Of a stretch of DNA of 64,000 nt, positions 1-9,763 are shown piece by piece. Positions within the stretch are counted from its first letter, which is position 1, and each line of letters starts with the position of its first letter. Below the pieces are notes generated by a model that had not been told where the DNA came from, made no database searches, and worked only from the letters and a program-made list of their open reading frames with translations. The translations under genes were made by a program, and so were the position numbers. The DNA is from an uncultured Enterobacterales bacterium (GTDB lineage Bacteria > Pseudomonadota > Gammaproteobacteria > Enterobacterales > CALYQQ01): contig CALYQQ010000014.1 in NCBI GenBank assembly GCA_945288535.1, forward strand, positions 1-64,000. The letters are read 5' to 3'.

Positions 1-10
1 GGTGATTTTA

Positions 11-87
11 TGGCGTGCCCTATAGGATTCGAACCTATGACCTACGGCTTAGAAGGCCGTTGCTCTATCCAGCTGAGCTAAGGGCAC
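11..87 (-). tRNA. tRNA-Arg (anticodon TCT)
   Basis: Read on the minus strand this folds as a standard cloverleaf. The acceptor stem is GTGCCCT paired with AGGGCAC, the D-arm contains AGCTCAGCTGGATAGAGC, and the T-loop is GGTTCGAATCC. The anticodon loop CTTCTAA lies at 49-55 with anticodon TCT at 51-53, which reads AGA codons. The 3' CCA is encoded at 11-13. The sequence closely matches enterobacterial argU-type tRNA-Arg. AGA is likely a frequent arginine codon in so AT-rich a genome. Confidence 0.96.
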
Positions 88-119
88 ATAGCAAAAATAA
101 AATTTATGTTGCGGCTCGG

Positions 120-147
120 ATTATACGGTTATGAAGATGACAGTCAA
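120..147 (-). promoter_or_regulatory. Sigma-70 promoter of tRNA-Arg
   Basis: On the minus strand a -35 box TTGACT (142-147) and a perfect -10 box TATAAT (120-125) are separated by 16 bp. A G/C-rich stretch CCGAGCC follows directly, resembling the discriminator of stable-RNA promoters under stringent control. The expected transcription start lies about 25 nt before the tRNA 5' end. Confidence 0.75.
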
Positions 148-376
148 TCATCTTTTGATAAATTTTATCGTTTTAATTTATTTTTGCTTTTTTTTTCAAC
201 AATTCTGTTCGTTCTTTATAAGATTATCCTGTTAACATGGCTAATAATATAAAGTGACTCACCATTAAAAGAATATGTTTAAATAGTAGAAATAGTCTGA
301 CAGCCTATTTATTTTCTGACAGAATATTTATCCTATTTTTAATAATCCAATAAATAAGAAGAGGATGTATTATTCT

Positions 377-1246
377 ATGTCAGCACAACTTATTGATGGT
401 AAAGCACTTGCTCAACAGGTAAGAAATGAAATTGCGCAACAGGTAAAACAACGTTTACAAATAGGAAAACGTGCACCAGGTCTTGCCGTTGTCCTTGTAG
501 GTGGTGATCCTGCATCACAACTCTATGTATCAAGTAAACGTCGTGCATGTGAAGAAATTGGTTTTCATTCTGAAGCATACATTATGCCAGACAAGACAAC
601 GGATGCTGATTTATTTACTTTAATTGATCGACTCAATGCTGATAAAAATATTGATGGTATTTTAGTTCAGTTACCTTTACCTTCACACATCAATAAAACC
701 GCTGTTTTAGAAAAAATTCATCCTCATAAAGATGTAGATGGATTTCATCCTTATAATCTTGGAAATTTATGCCAAAGAACGCCCACGCTACGTCCATGTA
801 CGCCATACGGTATTATTACTATGCTTAAGCATATTGGCGTTAAAACTTCTGGTATGAATGCTGTTGTAGTCGGTGCGTCCAATATTGTTGGTCGACCGAT
901 GGCGCTTGAATTATTGTTAATAGGGTGTACTACGATCATTACCCATAGTCAAACACTTGATCTTGCAGAACATGTCAGACGTGCAGATATTGTTATTGCT
1001 GGTGTAGGTAAGCCAGGATTTGTTAAAGGTGATTGGATTAAACCTGGCGCAATTGTTATTGATGTAGGTATTAATCGCTTGCCCAATGGTAAAGTCGTCG
1101 GAGATGTTGAATTCGATGTTGCCGTAACACGTGCAAGCTGGATCACGCCTGTTCCTGGTGGTGTTGGACCAATGACGGTAGCCACATTAATGCAAAATAC
1201 TTTTGAAGCATGCGAAAAATTTCATGATCCAAGTGGATTATATTAA
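377..1246 (+). CDS. folD: FolD, bifunctional methylenetetrahydrofolate dehydrogenase/cyclohydrolase
   Basis: FolD interconverts 5,10-methylene-, 5,10-methenyl- and 10-formyl-tetrahydrofolate in the cytoplasm, supplying one-carbon units for purines and formyl-Met-tRNA. The 289 residues match the usual length of about 288. Visible family motifs are the catalytic Tyr50/Lys54 region (YVSSK), [10 protein letters not shown] at 93-102, Asp121, the NADP-binding GASNIVGRP at 166-174 and PGGVGPMT at 260-267. The ATG at 377 is chosen because an earlier ATG at 365 overlaps the AGAGGA ribosome site, and alignment with E. coli FolD begins at MSAQLIDGK. It is transcribed alone, divergently from tRNA-Arg. 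Confidence 0.97.
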   Translation: MSAQLIDGKALAQQVRNEIAQQVKQRLQIGKRAPGLAVVLVGGDPASQLYVSSKRRACEEIGFHSEAYIMPDKTTDADLFTLIDRLNADKNIDGILVQLPLPSHINKTAVLEKIHPHKDVDGFHPYNLGNLCQRTPTLRPCTPYGIITMLKHIGVKTSGMNAVVVGASNIVGRPMALELLLIGCTTIITHSQTLDLAEHVRRADIVIAGVGKPGFVKGDWIKPGAIVIDVGINRLPNGKVVGDVEFDVAVTRASWITPVPGGVGPMTVATLMQNTFEACEKFHDPSGLY

Positions 1247-1380
1247 TGATAATTCACATGATGTTAGACCATTTTGTTATTAGTTATACCCTAACTAAAA
1301 GTACTGATAGTAATCATTATTCGTAACGATAAAATCGTTCATGCGTAAAAATTATTGCACTTAACAAAGTCTCTTTATTA

Positions 1381-1417
1381 AAAAATAGCTGGCCTAGTAA
1401 TGTTGTCAGCTATTTTT
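1381..1417. terminator. Bidirectional terminator between folD and cysS
   Basis: A perfect 11-bp inverted repeat (AAAAATAGCTG at 1381-1391 and CAGCTATTTTT at 1407-1417) with a 15-nt loop sits between two convergent genes. It ends in a T-run on both strands, so it can serve folD on plus and cysS on minus. Confidence 0.8.
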
Positions 1418-1454
1418 AATAAGATAATTGTAAAAATATACGATAAGATTATAT

Positions 1455-2837
1455 TTATTTACGACGCCATAATGTGCCTTGTGAACTGTCTTCCAAAATA
1501 ATCCCCATTTCTGTAAGTTTATTTCGGGCTATATCTGCTTGTATCCAGTCTTTATTTTGGCGAGCTTCATTTCGTTGCTTAATTAATGACTCAATTAGAT
1601 TTATATCATCATCAGTCCCAGTATTTGACTGCAAAAATTTATCAGGTTGCTGTTGAAGTATTCCTAAAATACCCGCTAAACGCCGCAATTCAGCGGCTAG
1701 TCCATTAGCTGCGTTGCTATCTTCTTCTTTAAGTCGGTTAATCTCTTTTGCCATCTCAAACAATACTGAATAGGCTTCAGGTGTATTAAAATCATCATTC
1801 ATTGCTTGACAAAATGCGGTTACAAAGGTACCTCCTCCTTGAGGTTGACATTGTTCATCTGTATGGCGTAGTGCAGTATATAAGCGTTCCAAGCTAGTAC
1901 GCGCTTGCTTTAAATTTTCTTCACTGTAATTTAGCTGGCTCCGATAATGTGCTGACATCAAGAAATAACGCACTGTTTCTGCATCATAATGTTGTAAAAC
2001 ATCACGAATAGTAAAAAAGTTACCCAGGGATTTTGACATTTTTTCACGATCAATCATTACCATTCCTGAATGCATCCAATAGTTTACATATTGGTTATTA
2101 TGAGCACAGGTAGATTGCGCTATTTCGTTTTCATGATGTGGAAATATTAAATCTGAACCACCACCATGAATATCAAAATGCTCACCTAATTGTTTACAAC
2201 TCATAGCAGAACACTCAATATGCCAGCCAGGACGACCATTTCCCCAGGGGGATGACCAACTTGGTTCACCAGGTTTAGACATCTTCCATAAGACAAAATC
2301 CATAGGATTACGTTTTACTTCAGATATATCAACACGAGCACCTGCTTGTAATTGTTCAAGATCCTGGCGTGATAATAGGCCATAATGAGTATCAGATTCG
2401 ACTGAAAACATAACATCGCCATTATCAGCGACATACGCATGATTACGTGTCAGTAATAGTTGTATTACATCAACAATTTCTGTTATATGCTGAGTTGCTC
2501 TAGGTTCATGATCGGGACGTAGAATCGCTAATGCATCAAAATCACGATACATTTCAGCTAACATTTGCTCAGTAAGCGCTTGGTAGCTTTCGCCATTTTC
2601 TAATGCACGCTTAATAATTTTGTCATCAATATCGGTGATATTACGTACATAATTTACTTGATAACCTAAATAACGTAAATAACGTACAATAACATCAAAG
2701 GCGACAAAGGTACGGCCATGACCGATATGACTTAAATCATAGATGGTGATCCCACAGACATACATACCTATTTCGCCCTTTTTAATAGGGGTAAATACCT
2801 CTTTCCGTCTGCTTAATGTGTTATAAATTTTTAGCAT
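1455..2837 (-). CDS. cysS: Cysteinyl-tRNA synthetase
   Basis: This class I aminoacyl-tRNA synthetase charges tRNA-Cys. The 460-residue protein carries the HIGH motif at 37-40, KMSKS (within EKMSKSLGN) near residue 266, and the zinc-site residues Cys28, a Cys in HIECSAM and a His in FPHHENE. The match to E. coli CysS is end to end. The start at 2837 (MLKIYNTL) is preferred over one five codons upstream because an AGGA ribosome site lies 8 nt before it. It is divergent from ppiB, as in E. coli. Confidence 0.97.
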   Translation of the reverse strand: MLKIYNTLSRRKEVFTPIKKGEIGMYVCGITIYDLSHIGHGRTFVAFDVIVRYLRYLGYQVNYVRNITDIDDKIIKRALENGESYQALTEQMLAEMYRDFDALAILRPDHEPRATQHITEIVDVIQLLLTRNHAYVADNGDVMFSVESDTHYGLLSRQDLEQLQAGARVDISEVKRNPMDFVLWKMSKPGEPSWSSPWGNGRPGWHIECSAMSCKQLGEHFDIHGGGSDLIFPHHENEIAQSTCAHNNQYVNYWMHSGMVMIDREKMSKSLGNFFTIRDVLQHYDAETVRYFLMSAHYRSQLNYSEENLKQARTSLERLYTALRHTDEQCQPQGGGTFVTAFCQAMNDDFNTPEAYSVLFEMAKEINRLKEEDSNAANGLAAELRRLAGILGILQQQPDKFLQSNTGTDDDINLIESLIKQRNEARQNKDWIQADIARNKLTEMGIILEDSSQGTLWRRK

Positions 2838-3216
2838 ACTGCGTCCTGTCATGGATAGTTATCCTACACTTATAGAGCGTAGAATAAAATCAGTTTACTG
2901 GCTTTTAAATGAATGTCGCTATCTGTATGAAGTCTCTTGATGAGATTGATGTCTGAAATCACCAGAAATTATCATACTCGTTTTCATATACTTTATTAAT
3001 TATGCTACGAATAATAGCACCCTCATAGAATAATATTCAATGATCGCTATGGAGCAATTAAAGAATAACAATATAATGTTGTACTGGCTTTAGCACATAC
3101 GCGATATTATTTATTAATCCAATGATAGCAACGTAGCATAAAATCTGCAGCGTTAATGTTATGATTAGGTTACAATAGCTGATTGTTTATTGTATATAAC
3201 CGAGGAAATATTAAAT
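2838..3216. other. cysS/ppiB divergent intergenic region
   Basis: About 380 bp without a gene. It must hold both divergent promoters. I see no convincing operator, repeat or RNA gene in it. Confidence 0.6.
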
Positions 3217-3714
3217 ATGGTTACGTTTCATACAAATCATGGTGATATTGTTATCAATACATTTGCTGAAAAAGCACCTGCTACTGTTGAAAATTTCTTA
3301 ACATATTGTAAAGAAGGCTTTTATAACAATACAATTTTTCACCGGGTGATAAATGGGTTTATGATCCAAGGTGGCGGATTTGAGCCTGGCATGAAGCAAA
3401 AAACAACTAAATCACCAATAAAAAACGAAGCTAATAATGATATAAAAAATAAACGCGGTACATTAGCAATGGCGCGTACGATGGACCCGCACTCAGCAAC
3501 TGCCCAGTTTTTTATTAATGTCGTAGATAATGATTTTTTAAATTTCCGTTCTGAAGATATCAATGGTTGGGGCTATTGTGTATTTGGCGAGGTCGTCGAA
3601 GGAATGGATATTGTCGATAAAATTAAAGCTGTCAAAACCGGCCGTAATGGTATGCATGAAGATGTTCCAGTAGATGATATTATTATTGAAAATGTCACTG
3701 TATCTACCGAATAA
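3217..3714 (+). CDS. ppiB: Peptidyl-prolyl cis-trans isomerase B (cyclophilin)
   Basis: This cytoplasmic cyclophilin accelerates cis-trans isomerisation of X-Pro bonds. The 165 residues lack a signal peptide and carry the cyclophilin core: [13 protein letters not shown] at 41-53 including catalytic Arg43, the SATAQFFI block at 93-100 and the WGYCVFGEV segment. Identity to E. coli PpiB is very high. The ATG at 3217 follows a CGAGGAAA ribosome site and starts exactly where E. coli PpiB starts; an upstream in-frame TTG at 3190 is less likely. It is co-oriented with lpxH, 42 nt downstream, as in E. coli. Confidence 0.97.
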   Translation: MVTFHTNHGDIVINTFAEKAPATVENFLTYCKEGFYNNTIFHRVINGFMIQGGGFEPGMKQKTTKSPIKNEANNDIKNKRGTLAMARTMDPHSATAQFFINVVDNDFLNFRSEDINGWGYCVFGEVVEGMDIVDKIKAVKTGRNGMHEDVPVDDIIIENVTVSTE

Positions 3715-3756
3715 GTTTGTCTAATATACTTACCTATTTGTAATAAATATTTGCCG

Positions 3757-4482
3757 ATGACAACATTATTTATCGCTGATTTACATTTAGATGAACATCA
3801 ACCCGCAATTACTGCGGGTTTCATTAAGTTTTTGCATAATGAAGCTCGTAATGCTGATGCATTATATATCTTAGGCGATTTATTTGAAGTATGGATTGGT
3901 GATGATGACCCTTCATCCCTACATATCACTATTGCAAATGAATTACTTGCTCTGAAACAACAGGGGGTTCCTTGTTATTTTATTCATGGTAATCGTGATT
4001 TTTTGCTTGGTCAGCAATTTGCCAAACAGAGTGGTTTAATCTTATTACCTGAATTACAGGTAATTCGGCCTTATCAACATGACATCGTTATTTTGCATGG
4101 TGATATTCTTTGTACTGATGATCAGGCTTATTTACGTTTTCGCCAGCATATGCATAATCGCTTTTTGCGCAAATTATTTTCTTGGCTACCACTGCAATTA
4201 CGGCGAACTATTGCTAATAAATTGCGCAATCGTAGCCAGCAAGATAATCAGTATAAGTCAGCGGAAATTATGGATGTTAATCAAAATGCAGTGCTATTAA
4301 CATTGGAAAAGACGAAATGTCAACTTATGATCCATGGGCATACACATAAACCTGCGATACATCAAATCAATTCATCTAGTCAAACTGCTACACGTATTGT
4401 ACTCGGCGATTGGCATCAGCAAGGATGGGTACTTAAGATATTTGATGATGATCATTATCAATTATCATCATTTTCTTTATAA
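3757..4482 (+). CDS. lpxH: UDP-2,3-diacylglucosamine diphosphatase
   Basis: LpxH hydrolyses UDP-2,3-diacylglucosamine to lipid X plus UMP, a lipid A step at the inner membrane face. The 241-residue protein has the calcineurin-like metal ligands in family positions: Asp8/His10 (DLH), Asp41 (GD), Asn79 (GNRD), His114 (HGD) and His195/His197 (GHTH). The ATG at 3757 aligns with the E. coli start; a TTG two codons earlier is possible, and neither has a strong ribosome site. It follows ppiB closely and probably shares its transcript. Confidence 0.96.
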   Translation: MTTLFIADLHLDEHQPAITAGFIKFLHNEARNADALYILGDLFEVWIGDDDPSSLHITIANELLALKQQGVPCYFIHGNRDFLLGQQFAKQSGLILLPELQVIRPYQHDIVILHGDILCTDDQAYLRFRQHMHNRFLRKLFSWLPLQLRRTIANKLRNRSQQDNQYKSAEIMDVNQNAVLLTLEKTKCQLMIHGHTHKPAIHQINSSSQTATRIVLGDWHQQGWVLKIFDDDHYQLSSFSL

Positions 4483-4663
4483 TAGGCCAGGTTAATGTTT
4501 CAATTATCTTCTGCTACTTAGTAATCAATTATATCTATTTTTTTATTTGATACTTGTCATACATACTTCAAATTATAAGATTCTATAAGTGATTTATGGA
4601 TATTAAATAATATTTATTTGGCTAACATACAGTATTTATTATGTAGGATATCAAATAATTTTT

Positions 4664-4722
4664 TGTTTAATATATTGAACTTTTAATCAAATGGATGTAT
4701 AAAATGTTCAATATATTAAACA
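4664..4722 (+). promoter_or_regulatory. Pair of mirrored NadR-box-like operators upstream of nadR
   Basis: The known enterobacterial NadR box is TGTTTA-N6-TAAACA. Box 2 at 4705-4722 is TGTTCA-ATATAT-TAAACA, 11 of 12 defined positions. Box 1 at 4664-4681 is TGTTTA-ATATAT-TGAACT, 10 of 12. The two are mirror images: 17 bp at 4664-4680 is the exact reverse complement of 4706-4722, with 25 bp between. Box 2 ends 14 bp before the nadR start codon. Autoregulation of nadR-pnuC by NadR is the natural inference. Confidence 0.72.
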
Positions 4723-4736
4723 TAGAAAGGTGTTTT

Positions 4737-5969
4737 ATGTCTGATTATAATTATATTAAGGTCGCCATTCGCAATCAAAAGATTTCTCTGCAATCTGTTG
4801 CAGACGGTACTGGTATGACGAAAGGATATTTAAGTCAGTTACTCAATAATAAAATAAAAAATCCTGGTACCTTAAAAATTGAAGCATTACATCGTTTTTT
4901 AAATATCACTTCTCCTACGCCAAACAAAACTATTGGTGTTATTTTTGGCAAATTTTATCCTTTACATACCGGACATATCTATCTTATTCAGCGAGCTATT
5001 AGTCAAATTGACGAACTTCATGTCATTATGTGCCATGAAACAGAACGTGATCATCAGTTATTTAAAGAAAGTGCTATGTCACAACAACCGACACGACATG
5101 ATCGTTTACGTTGGCTATTACAAACATTTAAATATCAAAAGAATATTAATATTCATGAACTTTGTGAAGATGGTCTTCCGCCCTACCCTCATGGTTGGGA
5201 AGCCTGGAGTGAACGTGTTACACAATTATTAAAAGACAAAAATATTCAACCCCAGTATGTTTTTTCTAGTGAGCCACAAGATGCTCCCCTATATAGAAAA
5301 TTATTAAATTTAGAAACGATCCTTATTGACCCAGATCGTTCATTTATGAATATCAGTGGTACGGCAATTAGACAAGCCCCATGGCAACATTGGAAATATA
5401 TTCCCACTGAAGTTAAACCCTTTTTTGTTCGAAAAGTTGCTATATTAGGGGGAGAATCAAGTGGTAAATCCACTTTGGTGAATAAACTTGCCAATCTGTT
5501 CAATACTACCAGTGCCTGGGAATATGGTCGAGAATATGTCTTCGAGCAGTTAGGCGGCGATGAAATGGCATTGCAATTTTCTGATTACGACAAAATAGCC
5601 CTTGGTCAGGCACAATATATTGATTTTGCAGTAAAACATGCCAATAAAGTGGCCTTTATTGATACAGATTTTGTTACTACACAGGCATTTTGCAAGAAAT
5701 ATGAAGGCAAAGAACACCCTTTTGTACAAGCGATGATCAATGAATATCACTTTGATTTAGTGATATTACTCGAAAATAATACACCATGGGTCGCTGATGG
5801 GCTACGTCATTTAGGTAATACTCACCAACGTAAAGAGTTTCAACAACTGCTTGAACAGATGTTAAAGAAAAATAATATTACGTTTGTTCGGATTGAATCT
5901 GCTGATTATGATGAACGTTTTTTACGTTGTATCGAATTAGTTCAGCAATTGTTATCAAAACAAGCTTAG
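4737..5969 (+). CDS. nadR: NadR: NAD-responsive repressor, NMN adenylyltransferase and ribosylnicotinamide kinase
   Basis: This trifunctional protein represses NAD genes when NAD is high and converts nicotinamide riboside to NMN and on to NAD. It has 410 residues, as in E. coli. Domains in order are a helix-turn-helix at about 15-55 (VADGTGMTKGYLSQLL), a nucleotidyltransferase with FGKFYPLHTGH at 70-80 and later SGTAIR, and a C-terminal kinase with P-loop GGESSGKST near residue 237. The ATG at 4737 is chosen over an in-frame ATG at 4695: it has an AGAAAGG ribosome site and starts like E. coli NadR (MSDYNYIK). It is in an operon with pnuC, 9 nt downstream. Confidence 0.97.
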   Translation: MSDYNYIKVAIRNQKISLQSVADGTGMTKGYLSQLLNNKIKNPGTLKIEALHRFLNITSPTPNKTIGVIFGKFYPLHTGHIYLIQRAISQIDELHVIMCHETERDHQLFKESAMSQQPTRHDRLRWLLQTFKYQKNINIHELCEDGLPPYPHGWEAWSERVTQLLKDKNIQPQYVFSSEPQDAPLYRKLLNLETILIDPDRSFMNISGTAIRQAPWQHWKYIPTEVKPFFVRKVAILGGESSGKSTLVNKLANLFNTTSAWEYGREYVFEQLGGDEMALQFSDYDKIALGQAQYIDFAVKHANKVAFIDTDFVTTQAFCKKYEGKEHPFVQAMINEYHFDLVILLENNTPWVADGLRHLGNTHQRKEFQQLLEQMLKKNNITFVRIESADYDERFLRCIELVQQLLSKQA

Positions 5970-5978
5970 GAAGCAAAA

Positions 5979-6665
5979 ATGAATCGCTGTATATTAACGA
6001 TTGGTCGAAATCGATTTTATCCTTATTTATGTATTCTTATTGTAACATTAACATTTCTCTCAACGAATCCCGTTGATAACTTCAACTGGCGTTATACTCT
6101 ATCCTTTGCGGGTGCTATTTGTGGTCTAATTTGTGTTATGTTATTAGCTAAAGGGCGTAACAGTGGGAATATTTTTGGTATGTGTGCTGCTTTTGGTGAA
6201 GGAGGCGGTAATTATTTAGGTGGTAATATTGGTGCTGCTTTACCTTCTATTTACTATTTCATAACACATATTTTTGGTTTAGTCAGTTGGAAAAAACACC
6301 AAAATAGTCATCATCAGGTAGAGGTTCGTTCTTTAAAAGAACTCCATTTTGTTTATACTATCATATTTATTATTTTAGCATCCCTACTTAATGTTTATCT
6401 TACGCATATTTTCGATGTGATAAATGATCCTTATCAACAAACAATTAATAACTTTTGCTTTGCGCTTGGGGTCGTTGCTCAATTTCTCATGATACAACGT
6501 TATTCTACTAACTGGAGCCTATGGATCATCTTAAATGTTTTATCTATCGGGTTAAATATTTATACGCATAATCCGATTGTCGTTGCTCAATATAGTATTT
6601 ATATGTTTAATGCTATATATGGTTTAATTGAATGGCAACAGGTCATGGTAGAAAAGAAACAATAA
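5979..6665 (+). CDS. pnuC: PnuC-family nicotinamide riboside transporter
   Basis: A polytopic inner-membrane protein of 228 residues with about seven hydrophobic segments. The C-terminal part, NWSLWIILNVLSIGLNIY, matches the NW-LWxxxNxxS signature of PnuC, which imports nicotinamide riboside by facilitated diffusion driven by NadR kinase trapping. An AGGAAG ribosome site precedes the ATG, and only 9 nt separate it from nadR, so the pair forms a transporter-kinase unit. The N-terminal half diverges more from E. coli PnuC than the C-terminal half, so the family is clear but substrate preference is inferred from context. Confidence 0.88.
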   Translation: MNRCILTIGRNRFYPYLCILIVTLTFLSTNPVDNFNWRYTLSFAGAICGLICVMLLAKGRNSGNIFGMCAAFGEGGGNYLGGNIGAALPSIYYFITHIFGLVSWKKHQNSHHQVEVRSLKELHFVYTIIFIILASLLNVYLTHIFDVINDPYQQTINNFCFALGVVAQFLMIQRYSTNWSLWIILNVLSIGLNIYTHNPIVVAQYSIYMFNAIYGLIEWQQVMVEKKQ

Positions 6666-6700
6666 ACTTATCATTTTCTATATTATATATTCGTTATCTA

Positions 6701-6725
6701 CGTGGCATAAAAATGCCACGTTTTT
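6701..6725 (+). terminator. Terminator of nadR-pnuC
   Basis: A perfect 8-bp stem CGTGGCAT/ATGCCACG with an AAAA loop is followed by five T residues, 36 nt after the pnuC stop. Confidence 0.92.
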
Positions 6726-6982
6726 GCTGTTTTATACATAGTTAATATTTAAATTAATTTTATTAACTTATTAGATACAAATAGCCTATTCATTAAGAAA
6801 AAAATTAGCTATATCATTAGCTCCCAAAGTATATATAAGCAATATGAGTATATTTATAGTGTTATATTATCTTATGATGTATTAAGACAAATATTTCCCA
6901 ACATAATCACATCACTAAGGGGACTCTCTTTAATTTATATTATTTATTATGTATAAAATTCCACGTTACTCTTACTACTAAC
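6726..6982. other. Gap between pnuC terminator and fimbrial cluster
   Basis: AT-rich sequence between two converging units. Nothing is recognised except the pnuC terminator just before it. Confidence 0.5.
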
Positions 6983-8026
6983 TTAATTATATGTGAGTTT
7001 GATTGTTATCGTTGTTGTTGCTGCGCCTGATTTTATCTGATCCATCCGATTAACGAGCGCGACAGGATGAATATCAATAGGAATAATTGTTTTTTCTACT
7101 TCTGGTATACTTGTTGGCATTAATACTCGATTAAATTCCACAGCATTATTAGCCTGCTGTAGCGTATTATCGGCCCAGGTCAATTTATAGCCAACTGTAT
7201 CATTATCCGCTGTCTTTATTACACCTTTTAACGTCTCATGAACACCATTTTCAGGTATTAATGATACAGTATAATGCGGTGTTAGAGGTTGACATTCTAA
7301 CTGAATCTTTATTTGCTTAGGTGCTATCTTATTATTAAAAATTTCCGTTGATTTTTGTCGACCAAAATCGACATCATTAACGGATGCAGAACAAGATGCC
7401 CGGTAAATTATTTTTATCCTATCAGGAATAGAAATGTTTACAGTTTCGCGTTCTAATGTAGAAAAATCTTGTCCTTGTATTGAATAAAATTGTTTAGAGG
7501 GGAATATAAAGTTTGTATCCGCATAGGTTATACCAGGTTTTTTAGGATAGTTATTAAATACAAATTCACCACGTAATGTATCACCTAATTCGCTGGTCAC
7601 TTGTGAGATACTAGGAGTAGCCCATCCTATAACACCTGTATTATCTACTGCTATCGGTATTACACCACATGTTTGATAATTATTTACTACAGCAAATATA
7701 TGGTTTGGATAAATACTTTTAGGTGAATAAGTGTAATCCTTGTTACAACTATCTTTAGAACCAGGCAACTTAATACCTTGAATAGTATCAACAATATGTA
7801 AAGGTGTGTTCGCTACTCTATTTCTACAACGACCAGTTATAGCAGTAGGTTGAAAAGTAAATTTACGCTCTTTTATATCATCTATACTATTTATTTCAAT
7901 AAGTTCTGGTATTGAATAAGTAATGGTAAGTCCAGGATTTTGACACCGGGGAGCGGCTTCAGCATTACCGGGGAAAAGTGTTATGGTAAAATAGACCCCT
8001 AGCGAAAAACTTAATAATTTATTCAT
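6983..8026 (-). CDS. Putative fimbrial tip adhesin
   Basis: A 347-residue exported protein with a signal peptide ending near NAEA-APRC. Its size is that of two-domain chaperone-usher adhesins: an N-terminal receptor-binding half with several cysteines, then a pilin-like half starting near SCSASVNDVDFG and ending in alternating hydrophobic strands (TTTITIKLTYN) typical of chaperone-bound subunits. It is the last gene of the minus-strand fimbrial cluster, where adhesins often sit, but 1.2 kb of non-coding DNA separates it from the minor pilins. The ligand cannot be read from sequence. A large minor pilin is the alternative. Confidence 0.72.
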   Translation of the reverse strand: MNKLLSFSLGVYFTITLFPGNAEAAPRCQNPGLTITYSIPELIEINSIDDIKERKFTFQPTAITGRCRNRVANTPLHIVDTIQGIKLPGSKDSCNKDYTYSPKSIYPNHIFAVVNNYQTCGVIPIAVDNTGVIGWATPSISQVTSELGDTLRGEFVFNNYPKKPGITYADTNFIFPSKQFYSIQGQDFSTLERETVNISIPDRIKIIYRASCSASVNDVDFGRQKSTEIFNNKIAPKQIKIQLECQPLTPHYTVSLIPENGVHETLKGVIKTADNDTVGYKLTWADNTLQQANNAVEFNRVLMPTSIPEVEKTIIPIDIHPVALVNRMDQIKSGAATTTITIKLTYN

Positions 8027-9204
8027 TATAATTATATCTCAGGTTATTTCTTTCTTAAAATAAGAACATTATTATAATAGACTGCAAACCTATAGCTATT
8101 GGAGCTTTTATAATCACATTTATCTCATTATTAAATGATAATGTTATATCAAAAAACTTATAATTTCATCTATATATATTGATAATATACCATATTATCT
8201 ATTGATAATTATATTAACATACGTATTTAAACAAAGTCTGTAATATCCACCTATTAATAACCTTTTATTAATAAGTTAACCAATTAATAACAATACAATT
8301 AATTTGAATTAATGCAATTATACTACTTTATCTATCTTTCCTAAGATTTACTACTTTAATTAATAAGATAATAGTAATAATTTTATATCGGTAAATAATA
8401 GTAACAGCTTGATAATTTAAAATAATATATAAATATAATCATAAATGACTTAATTAAAGTATGAAATAATATAGCTATAACATACTAATACATATAAATA
8501 ACAAAATATGTAATATTATTGTAATAATTTAATTACAGTTATTTATATTAGTTATTTTTGTTTAAATTAAATAGTTAATTAGAATAATTATATAATCATT
8601 CAATAAATAGTAGCTATTAAATTTTAACAATTTGTTAGTTAAATACTAACCAATTAATTTAATTAAGTATTTTTGACTAATGTTGTGTTTACTGTTTAAG
8701 TTAAAATTAATTTATTCTGATAAATCAAATTTTATTTACTAAAATAAATTATAGAATAAATAATTTAGTGTAAATAATTTCAACTAAATTTAAACTTACG
8801 AACATCATAAACAGATAATATTATTTAAAAAATGTTTTTCAACTCATTATTAATAAACTAAAAATGTAATAAAATAATGATCATTATTTTTAATTAATTA
8901 AGCTACTGTAATTAATAATCTTATACTATTTTCTACAATTTTAATAACTTATTGTTAATAAATTATTTTTATTAATTATATGTTCTTTTTTACTATAAAA
9001 CTAATATTGGTTTTCTAAATTAAATTTAATAAACACACATTAAAAAATAATTTATTTATAATTTGCTATATATTTAAATAATAATATTGTATTAGTATTA
9101 TAAGTTATATATAAAAGTTTAATCTATATAATAAATAATACTTTAATGTTATTTTTTAATTTTCATTTATGATAGAGAAAATTTAAGTAGTTAACTAGTA
9201 AATA
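8027..9204. other. 1.2-kb AT-rich gene-free gap inside the fimbrial cluster
   Basis: Very low G+C sequence dominated by A/T runs and AATTAATT-like words. No open frame with a ribosome site, no terminator with a G/C stem and no recognisable gene remnant was found. It must contain the adhesin promoter if that gene is expressed separately. Such tracts are typical H-NS-type silencing targets, but that is inference. Confidence 0.55.
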
Positions 9205-9750
9205 TTAGTAATATTTCAATTCGATAATCATTGACGACTCAAATACGCCGGTTTTTACTTCTTTTCCTGGAATATATACTGGTGTAAATTCAAGAGAAAT
9301 TTCTGAATCAAAATTACGATGAATTTCTGTCCCAGAAAAAGCTTCATCATTTATGACAATATCAATATCATCAGATCGTATATTTATGCCAATTGCTTCA
9401 TTATCAGTTAATAATGTGTCATCATTATAATAACCAAAAGGTCCTGGTATCATTGTTACATTCATCCAAGAAAATGAAGAATTACCACAAACAACTCTAA
9501 ATTTCATTTTTTTAGATGTTACTTTTCCAGCAATCAACTCTTTTTCAGTAAAAGAATCAAAATTAATCGTTTTAGTTAAATCATTTTCATTAGTAACAGT
9601 ACATGTATATTCTTGTATAGTTGCTTGAATACTAATTACTGACTCTTTAGTTACAAAGTCCGTATCTTTAGTGATTAAATCTGTATCAGCAAAACTATAA
9701 TTAAATAGTGCATAAATAACAAAAATTATAACAGAGTATTGTATTTTCAT
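9205..9750 (-). CDS. Minor fimbrial subunit (second)
   Basis: A 181-residue protein with a hydrophobic signal segment (MKIQYSVIIFVIYALFNYSFA) and a pilin-like body: one cysteine in YTCTV, another in RVVCGN, and a C-terminal strand ending MIIELKYY, as expected for chaperone-usher subunits. The ATG at 9750 gives a clean signal peptide; an earlier ATG at 9786 overlaps the upstream gene. No strong ribosome site is visible, so translational coupling to the preceding minor pilin is likely. Exact role (adaptor, anchor or terminator) is unknown. Confidence 0.7.
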   Translation of the reverse strand: MKIQYSVIIFVIYALFNYSFADTDLITKDTDFVTKESVISIQATIQEYTCTVTNENDLTKTINFDSFTEKELIAGKVTSKKMKFRVVCGNSSFSWMNVTMIPGPFGYYNDDTLLTDNEAIGINIRSDDIDIVINDEAFSGTEIHRNFDSEISLEFTPVYIPGKEVKTGVFESSMIIELKYY

Positions 9751-9763
9751 ATTTTTAATTACT

